A stretch of 64,000 bases of DNA from Brachionus manjavacas (lineage: Eukaryota > Rotifera > Eurotatoria > Ploima > Brachionidae): the NCBI GenBank assembly GCA_019054805.1, contig JAHQIY010000011.1, positions 1,927,001 through 1,991,000 of the forward strand, written 5' to 3'. The translations under genes were made by a program, and so were the position numbers. Numbering within the stretch: position 1 is the stretch's first letter; each line of letters opens with the position of its first letter. Below are positions 1-10,859 of this stretch, piece by piece. The notes under the pieces were generated by a model that was given only the letters and a program-made list of their open reading frames with translations, did not search any database and was not told the DNA's origin.

Positions 1-1240
1 AGTTATAAACATCTTCGGCTTTATATCAGTTAATTTTAGTTTCTTCCAAATATAATGAACACTCATTAAATAAAAACTCTTCTACTTAGGAGTAACCCAA
101 AGTCAATATGGCTTAAAACCCAACTAAATACTAGCCAACTTATTTTATAATAATTTTGAGATTGATTAATATCCTGAAAAAAATTTATTTCAAGTATCCA
201 AATTATGAATATAAATGTCAAAAATCAATTAATTAATAATTATTCTTGAGTGAAATTGACAAGACTCTGATAGGGTTTAAAAATCCCTTGGGGACTTATT
301 CTACATAAATTTATTATAATAATTGGATATAAACACTTAAATATTGTAAACACAACTTTGATATATCTCGTCCTATGGTAAAAAATTTCGGAATTTCGAA
401 CTAGTGCTTGATTTGCGAGGATTGAGCGGTGCGTGACGAGCATATTTAGCATAGACACAGGTAAATAAAAAACAAATACTGAATAGTTATTAGAAAAATT
501 CTGGACGTAAATCGTCAAAAGAGTATACACATTAATTGATAAATAACATGTTATTTTTTACTTTTTCGAAACTAATAAATTATAATAAACATGCAAATAA
601 AACATAACATTAAAGTTGAAAGTTACAACCTCGTTACTCGCAATTGTAAAGCCGTGCTTCCCTATCTTATCGATAACTTAAAACGATAAAAATAATATAC
701 CGACATTGTCAAATGGTATCGATACTAATTTATTAACTGTTCCGGATAATTTATTTAAATTACAGATTTGTTAAAATAATATTTAATTATTTAATAATTT
801 TTTAAATGTTTTGTAAAAAAATTGCCGTTTTTTTATTATCTTTAATGAATTATTAGAAAAAAAACTTACACGCATGCTTTTTCTTGTGTTTATGCAATTA
901 AAAAAAATAATTCAAAAAATTTAAAATGTCTGGAGAAAACTCATTGATTAAACTGAAATTGCTTATTTGGAAATATGCTTTAAAATTTAAAAAACACTTA
1001 CGCGTGATACGGAGAAATCTTTTAGTAATTATTAAGTTTTACTTAGAGAAAAAACAACAAATTTAGCAAACCAGTGTCTTTTGAATTTTATTATTAGTGG
1101 TTTTCTACCATTGTCTATTTTACAAAATTTTCATTCAAACGATCGCTTATTATTTATGTCAAAAATATAAGTTGCTAGGGGTCCACTACATTTCGAATGT
1201 ATTACTTGATAAAATGTTCTTAAAGGGACCACAAAAATCC
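1..1240. other. AT-rich DNA, no gene seen
   Basis: No credible coding region, RNA gene or mobile element can be supported in this stretch. A 96-codon open frame on the minus strand (240-530) has no recognisable motif and looks like chance. Confidence 0.4.
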
Positions 1241-1970
1241 GAAAAGAATTAGAAAATATGGAATGTTGCTGTATTATAACTGATTACTCGACATCTGTTC
1301 AAAGTTTTGTGAACATGAGTATAACTTTACACTTCATTGATAATAATATGAACATTTCCTCATATAATCTGGTGGTTAATACAGGAAGTAAAACCGCACT
1401 GGCTATTAGGATGCTAATTGAATAGTGAGGATGAAGTCAATTCGAGTGAAAGCATCTTATTTTCAAGTGAAGAAGTGTTTATTATTGAAAAAGTAACATC
1501 AATAATAAAAAAGTGCAGCAAAATCTGCTAAAAATTTAATCACTCTTCAATACTCAGTGATCAGATTCTTGAAATTTCACAAATTCATCTAATTCGAGGT
1601 TGTTACATGATTGAATTCGACCTTTAAAATGCTTGAAAGAATCGTCAAAATTAGATATCCAGTTAATAAAATTTTAATAGAGAACTCAACAAACCAAAAT
1701 AAAAAAAAAGATCTGGTTATTACTGATGCAGAATCATTAATTTAGTTAAAATGAGGTCTTATCTAATTTTGAACGAACGAAATTGAGACTATCTGCCGAG
1801 AATTCAGTATCAATATCAAGTGTTATGTTAGTGTTATTCCAAATTTACAAGGATTGTTGAATCAATCAGAGCCGGATAACGAAGCCTCATGTTTTAGAAA
1901 TTCACTTGCTCAGCTTTCGGAAAGTCGTTATAATTTTACACTAAAAATATGGATATTTAAAGAATGAATT
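1240..1970 (+). pseudogene. hAT-family transposase relic
   Basis: Three translated blocks, split by stops and frameshifts, match the layout of hAT transposases (DNA cut-and-paste enzymes). Block 1 (1261-1425) reads CCIITDYSTS and then LHFIDNNMNI, where hATs have the 'TTDxWTS...HFIDxxW' region. Block 2 (about 1610-1735) reads LNSTFKMLERIVKIRY, matching the classical RWNSTxxMLER motif with the Trp codon mutated to Leu. Block 3 (about 1750-1965) reads VLSNFERTKLRLSAEN and SVMLVLFQIYKD, matching the 'vLkpFexaTkxLSgexy' region, followed by SLAQLSESRYN. Blocks are in hAT order but no frame stays open, so the copy is dead. Block order and motifs are seen directly; the family call rests on known hAT motifs. 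Termini were not located. Confidence 0.72.
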
Positions 1971-2099
1971 CTTTTTTTGACTTAGAATGACAAATTAAAT
2001 TTTTCAGGTCTAGTCCATTATGTGAACAAGTGTTCACGAAATAGATGAACAGTTCATGTTCACGGTTTAAGTGAACAAATAGTTCACCTGATTATTATT

Positions 2100-2940
2100 A
2101 ACATGATAGGTGATTTGTTCGCCTAAATTTTTTAAACAAAAATTTTTGAAATTTTCATGATCACCTATAATGGTAAAAATAATTAGGTGATCAATTTTTT
2201 AAAAATTAAAATATCAAAAAATTTATATACTCTTTGATTGTCTATTGCAAAAAGATTTGCCATATTTCAAAAGTTTCTTCCATTAGATGTCTTCACAAAA
2301 AATTTGCTTCTTCCAAGAAATTTATAAAAGGGTACACTAATAAACACAAATTATGCGAAATTGAAAGATTTGTTGATGGTTTTCAACAATTGTGTTATAT
2401 TTTTTTAATTTATCTAGCCGAAAAAAAAAGGTGGAGAAGGAAGTGTGAAAAAATAATAAAAAAGCGTGACAACGTTGTTGAAAACCTTCTAATTTTAATA
2501 AATATTAATAATTTATTTAAAATTATCCAAATTAAATTGAAATAATGAATTATTGCAATTGGTGATATTTTTGATAAAAAAAATTGATTGATCAACACTT
2601 GCTAATAAACACTTATCATAAAACTCATAAATTTACTAAATTTGTAGATTAATTGAAAATTGTGACATTTTAATTTATTTAAAAATGATCTCAGGTATAT
2701 ACAGGAAAAAAAGGGCTAAACTTTTTTTTTTCAATCTTGTCGTTGGGCTTAGCTAATTTGAAAATCAGATTTAATTAATAGCGTCATCACGTGATACACA
2801 AAACTGCTAAAATTTGTGAATCACAATATCGCTAACCAATCCTAACCTAAATAGACGCTGGATTTTCAAAAATTCGGTCAAACTAAACCTTAAAAAGTAA
2901 GATAAACCAGTCACCCTCAAAATTATATTAGACTCTCTTG
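2100..2940. other. Left interior of the candidate MULE-like element, no named gene
   Basis: An open frame of 103 codons (2234-2545, +) is lysine-rich with no recognisable domain. Short inverted units around ataggtgat lie at its left. Nothing else can be supported. Confidence 0.3.
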
Positions 2941-3007
2941 ATATCGCCCTTAATCAAGTCGAAAATGACGCAATCAGGTCAATTTACAACTTTTCGTCGA
3001 ATAAGAT

Positions 3008-4035
3008 ATGGATTATCGAATTCAAGACTCATCTTTTGTCGAAGAAATTTTTGTTCGAGAAATTGACATTAATGGCACAATTTTTAAGCTTGAAGATGCG
3101 AATTAAACCCCGGATCTAAGAAGATATTGTACCTTTAGATTTCATTTCTTGCCTACAGATTTCGATAACAATCTTCTGAAAAACCTTTTCAACGCGGTTC
3201 GTATTGATGGAGTGAAAATAGAACAAATTTCAGAGGAAAAGTACAAAGACAGACCTGAGAGAAAAAATGGTGTAAGAAGAATTAGAATTTCTTATCCAAA
3301 GGAAGTAGACAACATTATTAGAAGTTTGTCTGGCCCAACAATCATGTACGGTCTAAAATGTGTTGTTACAATTGTGGACAAAAACAAAAATGCTATTTTT
3401 GTGATGAAGAAGGACATAATATAGCGAAATGCCCGGTCAGATATTCAACAAGTGAAAGGTGTAAGCAAAAAGGCCACATGACCCAAAAATGATCGATTGC
3501 CGAAAAACTTAAATCCTTTGAGAGAAAAAAAGTTGACTAAAGTGAACTTTTTGTGGAACAAGAAGAAATCCAATCAATCCATGAACAAGAACAAATCGAT
3601 TCTGAAGAAATTAGTAAGCCAAACACACCAGTATATCAGCTAGATTCCAACAATAGCAATGATTCAAACCTAATCCATCTTACAGGATCTCAAATCCTAA
3701 AAACTCCTGTTTTAGAAGATCATCTTCGTGATGTGCAAAAATCTTACACTCAAGACATTTTAACACCGGTTCAAGCAAATAAAACTGACAAAACAAAACA
3801 TTTTATTCAAACGAAAATCCAAACCAAGAGACTATTTGAATCCGAGCCCAACAAAGATGATTCAAATGAAGAGAAATCGGACACAGAAAATGATGACGAT
3901 AATCCTTTCGAGTCAGAAGCAATGAGTTCAACGAGAAGCTTTCTTCAAGGAACTGAACAATCTAAAAAGTTAAGAACGAACACAGTAGTTGAACAACCAA
4001 CTGGTTCAAGCAATATAGAAGAAAATTTAGAATGA
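3008..4035 (+). pseudogene. LINE-A ORF1: gag-like protein with CCHC zinc knuckle
   Basis: The first protein of a non-LTR retrotransposon, expected to bind the element's RNA. Translation from the ATG at 3008 (MDYRIQDSSF...) runs in one frame with a stop at 3104. A frameshift near 3358 then moves into a frame encoding CYFCDEEGHNIAKC (from 3391), a textbook CX2CX4HX4C zinc knuckle; a partial second knuckle (CKQKGHM) follows. In-frame stops at 3490 (TGA) and 3538 (TAA) each look like single-base changes, because the same frame continues into an acidic, Ser/Asn-rich tail ending at 4035. ORF2 starts 22 bp downstream in the same orientation, which is normal LINE order. The copy cannot make an intact protein. 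Confidence 0.75.
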
Positions 4036-4057
4036 TATTTCAGAAAACAACTCTCTT

Positions 4058-6150
4058 ATGAAAAAAAGGTTAGTAGTTACACACTGGAATTGTTTTCATC
4101 TTCCTAGTAAGACTAAACTTATGGAAAATATTTTGGTCCAGCACTGTCCCCACATTGTTTTGCTCAATGAAATAAAAAATGATTCGAGTGAATCAAATTT
4201 TTATTCAGACTTTAAAAACTATCACTCAATAACTAAACTACGCAATAGATACGGAGGAGTAGCTATTTTGATTAAAGAAGGAATTGATTTTTTATAAGAC
4301 TTTTCTTTTGAGCAATTTAATTGTGAACTGCTTTGTATTAAACTAAATCTAGGAAAGAGTAATGAAATATCTGTGTTTAGTCTATACAATCCACCCAAAA
4401 AATTACTTAATTTTGAGCTATTTAAAACAATTAAAAGGAACTGTAGAAACTACATTTTTGTGTGGGGACCTTAACGCCAGGACGAAGCAAATAGGCTGTT
4501 TAGGAGAAAATGAAAACGGCTCATTGTTAGAAAAAATAATCAATGAATTAGATTTTTCAGTGATTAACGACAAATGTCCTACATTTAATATTTTTAATAG
4601 GAATTACTTTGAAATTCTTGACCTCTTTTTAGTTTCTTCTTCATTAATAGACAATCTTACTGATTTTTGTGTTCTCAATAGTCAAGATATGACTAGTGAC
4701 CATTTTCCATTTGAAGCATCTATTTCCATTGACTTCTTAATTAAAAGCAAATCTACAATTAGGAAATTCAACTATAAGAAAGTAGACTGGCAACTTTTTA
4801 GAGACACCTTAAATGAAGATAGAGATTACCTTAGTGAAAACACAATTTCAATAGATGAGCTGAATAACAAAATTACAAAAAAAATCATTTCTGCTTCATA
4901 TAAATGCATACCTTATCAATCAGAGAAAATATACAAAACTAGTCCACCACCAGATATAGTTATGCTGATCAAAGAACGTAGAAAAATTAGAAGAACCTTT
5001 AAAGAAATCTTTGCCCATTACTTAAGAAAAGATTTAATCACTTAACCTCAGAGTTAAAAATCTCAGTAAGAAAATTCTGGAATCAAAATTGGTTTGATTT
5101 CATTCAGAAAATGGGGAAAAATCCTCTTTCGAGCAGGCCTTTTTGGAAAAAAATAAACAAATTTAGAACACAAAGAGGATAAAAATTAATTCCAAATTTG
5201 ATCTCAAATAACAATGAATTAAAAACTGATAAAGAAAAAGGAAAATGCTTCGGAGATATATCATCTTCAACATTTAGTCCTGACTCTGATCTAATAGATA
5301 CTGAAAAAGATAATGAAATAATTAGCTTTAATTTTGAATACCTCAAAAATTACAATCAGTGTAATTTCAATGATCCTATTTGCCCAAACGAACTTATACT
5401 GGCTTTAAAAAGACTGAAGACTGAAGCGGCCTCAGGACCTGACCAAATACATAATCTAATGCTTAGATATTTACCAAGAAATTGCTTAATAGAAATCTCA
5501 AAACTTTTTAATTTATTTCTTATAGAAGGAAAGGTCCCGAAAGCGTGGAAAACTTCGAAAATTACTTTTATTCAAAAAAGGCCTCTAATTTACAAGATCC
5601 TTTAAATTATTGACCAATTAGTATAACGAGTTGTTTAAGAAAGCTACTGGAACGAATAATTCTTCAAGATTATACAGTTTTTTGGAACAAAATTCACTCC
5701 TTATTCAGGAGCAATCTGGATTTAGGAAACACCGGCGAACTTCAAATAATCTTTTCTTTTTAATTCAAAAAATTGTGGAATCATTTAATAGAAAAAAAAG
5801 AGTTTGTGGCCTTTTTTTTGATATTCTAAAGCCTTTGATAGGGTTTGGCACGAAGGTTTAATTTATAAATTAATAAAAATAAATCCACCACAATACTTAA
5901 TTAACTGGATTAGATCCTTTTTAGATAGAAGTACATTTAGGGTTAATGTGAATGATCACTTGAGCGACGAATATCAAATAACTGTAGGTGTTCCTCAAGG
6001 CTCAGTTGTTAGTCCTCTTTTATTTAGCATTTATATTAATGATATCCCTAAAAGAAACAAAACAAATAATGAATACTCTCTGCTTTTCGCAGATGATCTA
6101 GTTACATTCTTCATTTATAACAAAAAAGGTACATTGTCTTCTTTAGGTAC
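4058..6150 (+). pseudogene. LINE-A ORF2: endonuclease and reverse transcriptase, inactivated
   Basis: The catalytic protein of a non-LTR retrotransposon. An apurinic-endonuclease-like domain occupies about 4058-4740: THWNC start, LLNEIK, RYGGVAILI, LCGDLNARTKQIG, then the conserved DHFPFE near the end. The reverse transcriptase follows: AASGPDQIHNLML, then NYxPISITSCLRKLLERII across a stop at the first x, QSGFRKHRRTSNNLF, AFDRVWHEGLIYK, VGVPQGSVVSPLLF and the catalytic LLFADDLV (about 6080). Damage seen: stop at 4295, frameshift near 4450, frameshift near 5040, a stop near 5180, a stop near 5612, and shifts near 5590-5640 and 5820. LINE homology ends soon after FADD, so thumb and 3' parts are missing. 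Related fragments occur at 6845-7065, 42340-42690 and 57205-57332. Confidence 0.82.
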
Positions 6151-6239
6151 AAAAAAGAGAGTGATAATCAAAATTTGGAAACAGAATAATAAGCCTCCAA
6201 CATCGTGCATCATGTTAACTAACGGCTTTTTTAGTTGAG

Positions 6240-6680
6240 TGAGAAATATTTTGGGACAGGACTGAGTCATTCTATTCCATTAGTTGTAAGACTGGTGGAG
6301 GAATACAAAGACTGGTGGACAGTAATAAATGCTTTTCTAAATATCTTCAAGTGTGAAATCCGTGGTTGTTTTTTCCATTTATCAGCTTGGCACAAAATGA
6401 ATTGAAAATTGAAGAGTGGAACACAAATGAAAACTTTGAATGTTGGAATTTACACGAGCGTGTTAAACTCGATTTACCTAGAACCAACAACAACGTTGAG
6501 TCCTGGCACTCTCGCATAAAACCAGATGCTAGGAATAATTTGACAATCAACAAGGTTGTTGAACTATTTAGATTGAAGCAAAGTAACATGGAGGCTGATC
6601 TAATTCAAGTTCTGAGTGGTGAAACTATATCTAGTCAATCAAGAATTCAAAAAAAAAGGATAGATGTATCAAACAACTAG
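6240..6680 (+). pseudogene. MULE-type transposase C-terminal fragment
   Basis: The end of a transposase of the Mutator-like group that in invertebrates often carries a FLYWCH finger. Visible blocks are IRGCFFHLSAWH (from 6358), the usual GCxFH segment, and, after a frameshift, LPRTNNNVESWHSRIK (about 6470-6520), which matches the common 'PRTNNxVEgwHnrf' motif, then an Asn/Lys-rich tail ending at 6680. The upstream RLVEEYKDWW (about 6290) may belong to the same protein. The N-terminal and catalytic parts are absent. It sits in the right half of the 2007-7235 block and may be that element's own transposase remnant. Confidence 0.6.
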
Positions 6681-6844
6681 TCACTAATTATCAAAAAATT
6701 CGGATTGATTAATTCATTGATGGGATGTGTGAAGCATTAAAAATTAATTGATAATATTTTTTTTTTTCGAGATTTTTTTATTCGAGAATAACGACTAATT
6801 AACATTTCAAGATTTTCACTTTTCGAGATTATGTCCGTTCCCCG

Positions 6845-7065
6845 ATGAAACTAAAAAAAGATCAAGAATTTCAAAGTAATTCTTATTAAAAATATTGAAA
6901 GTAGTGCGCTTATCATTGATTACTGAAAATTCTAGCTCATTGATTATTCTTTCCAAAATTATACCGTTTTCATTGTCCCCTATGTAGCCTATTTGCTTTG
7001 TTGTAGCGTTAAGATCGCCACCTAAGATGAAGTTTCTACATTTTTTATTTACTGTTTTAAAAAAT
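6845..7065 (-). pseudogene. LINE-A family endonuclease fragment, inverted
   Basis: Reverse-strand translation gives one open stretch containing LGGDLNATTKQIGYIG, then ERIINELEFSVINDK and YFEILDLFLVSSG. It matches LINE-A ORF2 at about 4450-4640 almost block for block, including the GDLNA catalytic motif. It carries no stop over about 70 codons, so it looks less decayed than the larger plus-strand copy. No ends or tail are visible; it is a fragment. Confidence 0.8.
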
Positions 7066-7245
7066 AAAATAAATAATAATCAGTATCGTTTTAACAAGGC
7101 TCAACTGTAATTCTATTTTGGTTGACCCTAATTATATTTTGAACAAAAAAATTGGGTGAACCAATAGTTCACATAACCTGAGAACAAGAATTTTTTGGAT
7201 AATAGTGAACTATGGTTTACCTTACCGACTAGACCCAGTTTTTCA

Positions 7246-7430
7246 ACAATTGAATAAAAACTTTATTCTAAGTGAATTATTTATCTTTCTTTTTTTTATT
7301 TTTTTATTTTATTTAACTATATTTTTAGTTTTTTCATGTATTTTATATTGTATTTATTTATTTTGTATTTTGTATATTAAATGAAGGAGCTTTTGCTCCG
7401 TAAAAATAAATAAATGAATTGTTTAAAAGT
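7246..7430 (+). repeat. LINE 3' end: hairpin plus AAATA-type tail
   Basis: A T-rich tract ends in GGAGCTTTTGCTCC (about 7386-7399), a perfect short hairpin, followed by a run of AAATAAATAAAT. This is how several LINE families end, with the stem-loop recognised by the reverse transcriptase. The reverse-strand LINE at 18-20 kb also has GAAGGAGCTT near its 3' end. No coding part of this copy is attached. Confidence 0.5.
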
Positions 7431-8150
7431 TAAGAAATAATTTTCAAAATTTTTTTCAAATTTCCAAACAAAAATTAAATTCATTCTATTTCATCAAAGA
7501 GTTTAATTTCAAATATGAAAATGCTTGCAATTCTAACTTTAAATTATTTTTTTTTGAAACTGAAAAAAATATTTGAAACATCGCACTTTTTCAATGTAAT
7601 TTTAAACATTGAATACATTTTGTAATTCAAACACAAAAAAATAAACCATATTCAAATATATTTTAATTTTAAGTATAATTTATTCAAATTGAATTTAAAA
7701 ATCAAATAATTTATTACAACTCTTGGCAAATATCGAAACTTTTAGACGAAATCGATTTTGAAAAAATCGATATCTTCTATCGATATTTGTTATCGACATC
7801 AAACACTAAAGGTAACTAAAAAAAATTTTTTTTTTCTGTATTGGTATTAAGCCCATCGATTAAGAAAATGGAAAAAGTATTACCATTCATTTTATTATGA
7901 AAATTTTCTGAAATTTTAGCTATTCAAAACTTTGCTCAATAAAAGTCACTGGGGATTTTTTTGGATTAATTCCATAGTAAATATTTAATATTAAAGAAAA
8001 AATTCAAAAGTAAATATATAGCTAATAATATTTATTTTGTAAAGGTCTAGTATCTATAACTTAAAAAATTACTTGAATTCAACAAAATTTTGATAATTAT
8101 TTTTTGCATACTTACTTTGCTGATATTTCTAAAATAGAAATTATTTCTAA
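7430..8150. other. AT-rich intergenic DNA upstream of the NmrA-like gene
   Basis: No gene seen. ATCGAT-type words cluster at 7735-7800 (atcgattttgaaaaaatcgat is a short inverted repeat). The start codon of the next gene at 8154 has an A-rich context (aaaaaatg). Confidence 0.35.
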
Positions 8151-8153
8151 AAA

Positions 8154-9050
8154 ATGTCTGAACCTATAATTAGCATATTTACGGCAAACAGCAATTCGGG
8201 ATCTGCTTGTATAGAAGAATTGGTCAGCAAGTATCCTAAAAGGGTTCGCGTGCGCGGAGTATTCCGTTCAGAAGAAAAAGCTGAACCCTTTCGAAGTTCA
8301 TTTCCTAACATTGAAATTGTAGTCGGCTGCGATGCTGATAAACCGAACACTTTGGACAAGGCGTTTCAAGGAGCTCAATATGCTCTGATAGTGACACCAT
8401 ATGATCCAAATCGCGGAATTGGTGATGATCATGATGCCAGACTGACTAAGAATATGATAGAGTCAGCAGTGGCCAGCAATGTGAAGTATATTGTTCTTGT
8501 TGCATCCTGGACTGTTCATTATCCAGAACAAATATCACTTCTTTCAGCCAGATTTAAACCATCGGAATTATTGCTTGAAAAATATGGAAAAGAAAAGGAC
8601 CTGAAATGGACAATTCTAAGAGGTGGAGTATTTATGGAAAATACGATTTCAAATGTGGCACAAGCGGTCAAAACTTCAGTGTACAATTTTCCGGACATTT
8701 TATGCCCGTATATTGACACTAAAGATATTGGTCGATGCGCTGCAGCATGCTTGGTAGCTACTAATAAGGATGAACATCATGAAAAATTCTACGAGATGAA
8801 TGGACCTGAACAATTGACTGGAGAACGCTTGGCCGAAATATGTTCAAAAGTTTTTGAAAAAAAAATCACCTTTGAGCCCATAGCTAAAGAAGAATTCAAG
8901 AAATTTATGCCTGATGCTGCCAGTCAAGTCTTTGAATTTATGGTGGATAATAGAAATTGCGTTCCTTTTACTAACGATGTAAAAAAATTGACTGGAGAGT
9001 GGTCAAGTTATGAAAATTTTATCCGAAATCATTTAAATGAGTTTTCTTAA
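8154..9050 (+). CDS. NmrA-like NAD(P)-binding protein (atypical SDR)
   Basis: An intact single-exon gene of 298 codons for an atypical short-chain dehydrogenase of the NmrA/HSCARG type. Such proteins have a Rossmann fold that binds NAD(P) and act as redox sensors or reductases. The N-terminus ISIFTANSNSGSACIEEL is the beta-alpha-beta nucleotide site, but the usual GxxGxxG is degraded to a Ser/Asn-rich loop with one Gly kept. Further family landmarks are FRSEEKAEPF (residues about 39-48, after the second strand), YALIVTPYDPN, KYIVLVASW, LRGGVFMEN and YIDTKDIGRCAA. The usual active-site YxxxK is absent, as is normal for NmrA-like proteins. An AATAAA signal follows at about 9088. The start is the first ATG. 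Substrate is unknown; the family call is strong, the loss of glycines may weaken cofactor binding. Confidence 0.85.
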   Translation: MSEPIISIFTANSNSGSACIEELVSKYPKRVRVRGVFRSEEKAEPFRSSFPNIEIVVGCDADKPNTLDKAFQGAQYALIVTPYDPNRGIGDDHDARLTKNMIESAVASNVKYIVLVASWTVHYPEQISLLSARFKPSELLLEKYGKEKDLKWTILRGGVFMENTISNVAQAVKTSVYNFPDILCPYIDTKDIGRCAAACLVATNKDEHHEKFYEMNGPEQLTGERLAEICSKVFEKKITFEPIAKEEFKKFMPDAASQVFEFMVDNRNCVPFTNDVKKLTGEWSSYENFIRNHLNEFS

Positions 9051-9434
9051 ATTTAAAAAATTTAATTAAATAGCTATAGTTTAATTTAATAAAATTTAGA
9101 AAAAATAGTTTTTCAGATAATGGTTTCAATAGTATAATAGAAAATTTTTATTATTATTTTTTTCAAGCTTTTTTTGGTTATATTTTTCTAAAATATAAAT
9201 TAATATTGCTTTTTTGTTTTATAATTTGCTCGAAATATGAATTTTTCAATTTTTCAGATAGACAAAAATTTCAAAAGTAAACATTTTGGCTTAGTTTTAT
9301 GGAAGCAGCTAATTATATTCTAATTTAATGTAGATAAAAATATTGTAAATAATTATTTTTCTTAGTACCTAAATAAAATTTTAGCAGATAAATGCATTCT
9401 TCAGTAGATAAATATTGTCAGTTAAAAGATCGCC

Positions 9435-10204
9435 GTGAAGAACTTGCGTGAACAACAGAGGAAAAAGGACAAGAAGATAACAGAACTGACTAATTCAAAT
9501 TTGGAAAAGACAAGACTGATAGATGAACTCACTCGGAAGATTGAACGACTTGAGGCGAATGAGAATGACAGAGTTATGGAAGAACGCATAGAGGTGAACG
9601 ATATTCGTGAGCTGAATAAGTCGAACAGTTCTAGTTTGTCTTACTCAGCTATAACTAGCAAAAACTCTGATTCTTAGGTACTTATGCTGACAAAACTTCA
9701 AGTCGAGCTCGAACAACGCGTAAAAATCGACAGAAATATCATCATCAGCGGACTCGTAGAGAAGATAGGTGTAGATCGGGAAGAGGTAGAAACGGCCGAG
9801 AATGAAAAGATTGCGCGACTCATTCGAACTCTTGGAATCGAACCATCTAAAATCAAGAGGAAAGCTCGTCTACGAAAGAAGAATGTGGCGCCTGACCCCT
9901 CTAGACTTAGTCAGCTACTCGTTGAGTTTGAAGATTGTCAGACTGCAAACTCTGCGATCACTAACGCCAAAAAACTTGTCAATGTAAGCGAGTTTAAGAA
10001 AGTGTATCTTAATAAAGACCGGACGGAGGTAGAACGTCGGAGAGATGCGTGCCTACGAAAGAAAGGAACAGACTGAACGCGGCGCTCGTGAACGAGGACA
10101 ACGGCCTACGGTTTCGTGTGGAAGAATCTACGAAACGGCGCTATTACTGGGGCATCCGTGACCTGATAATAGTCAAAATATTCCGTGATCGCAGAAATGA
10201 CTGA
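9435..10204 (+). pseudogene. LINE-C ORF1: coiled-coil RNA-binding protein, broken
   Basis: ORF1 of a second, more GC-balanced LINE. Residues 1-50 form a charged coiled coil (RKKDKKITELTNSNLEK, TRKIERLEAN). An in-frame TAG at 9675 is followed in the same frame by IDRNIIISGL, EKIARLIRTLGIE, a basic block, LLVEFEDCQTANSAIT and KVYLNKDRTEVERR. That order (isgl, lgi, basic, vef, ylnkD-T-eR) is the conserved C-terminal region of CR1/L2-like ORF1 proteins. A frameshift near 10062 leads into RNRLNAALVNEDNGLR and RRYYWGIRDL, ending at 10204. The gap to the endonuclease start (about 10520) shows no feature. Confidence 0.68.
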
Positions 10205-10859
10205 CTTAATCTTCTTTTTTTAGCATTTTTATTTATTCATTTAATTTATTTATGGTTTTTGTTTAATAAAAAGGTGGTAAGGGATATCGTTTCTTGTCGC
10301 TCGCGAAACAAGCTTTGTTTGGTAGCCACTTTGTCGTCACAGTGTTCATTTCCGTTATCAAGTTTACGTTCATTTTTTATCGTCGCGTTCGTTTACTTCT
10401 CCATCTTAATCGTCACCATCTTCATCGTCGCCCTAACAACCCACGACTGAGCCGTTCTTCATAACAAATTCACCAATTCAACCACAGTCTAATTCAAAAA
10501 TTAACAAAAACAAGATATATGTTGCTTTTACACTAACGCCACATCGCTAAATTCAGAGAAGCTAGACGAGCTTAAGACCAGATGTCAAGAAAAAGGGATC
10601 AAATTAATTTTCATTAGTGAAACATGGTTTTAATGCGCGTCAGACGTTAAAATTCCTAACTTTACATGCTTCATGAGGAATAGAACTGGAAGAGGCGGTG
10701 GATGTACAATTTATGTTCACAAAAGTCTAGATGCGTTTGCACTGAATAATAAGCCATTAATGAGTAGTCTCGAAACAGATTCTGTGGAACAATTATGGTG
10801 TCAGCTGGAACGGGGAACGGAAACCATTCTCTTAGGCTGCATTTTTCGACCACCTTTAA

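Larger units (their letters stand above)
2007..7235. mobile_element. Candidate MULE-like DNA transposon, host to nested LINEs
   Basis: Nine-base perfect inverted ends GGTCTAGTC (2007-2015) and GACTAGACC (7227-7235) bound the block. The 10 bases outside are aaatttttca on the left (1997-2006) and cagtttttca on the right (7236-7245), matching at 8 of 10, as a MULE-sized target duplication would. Both subterminal zones (2020-2095 and 7155-7215) are rich in GTGAAC/GTTCAC units, and 2106-2193 repeats ataggtgat in both orientations. Inside, 6355-6680 resembles the C-terminal part of a MULE transposase. Two pieces of one LINE family, in opposite orientations, fill most of the interior. The superfamily call is inferred from duplication length plus the transposase fragment. 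Confidence 0.45.

Noticed and set aside
240-530. 96-codon minus-strand frame
   Set aside because: No motif, no composition shift, no splice or promoter context.
2234-2545. 103-codon lysine-rich plus frame inside the candidate MULE-like element
   Set aside because: Low complexity and no recognisable domain; not called as a gene.
640-7800. Repeated ATCGAT words near 660-725, 7740-7800 and 47565-47655 as a regulatory motif
   Set aside because: Short AT-rich words expected by chance in such DNA; no longer shared sequence confirmed.
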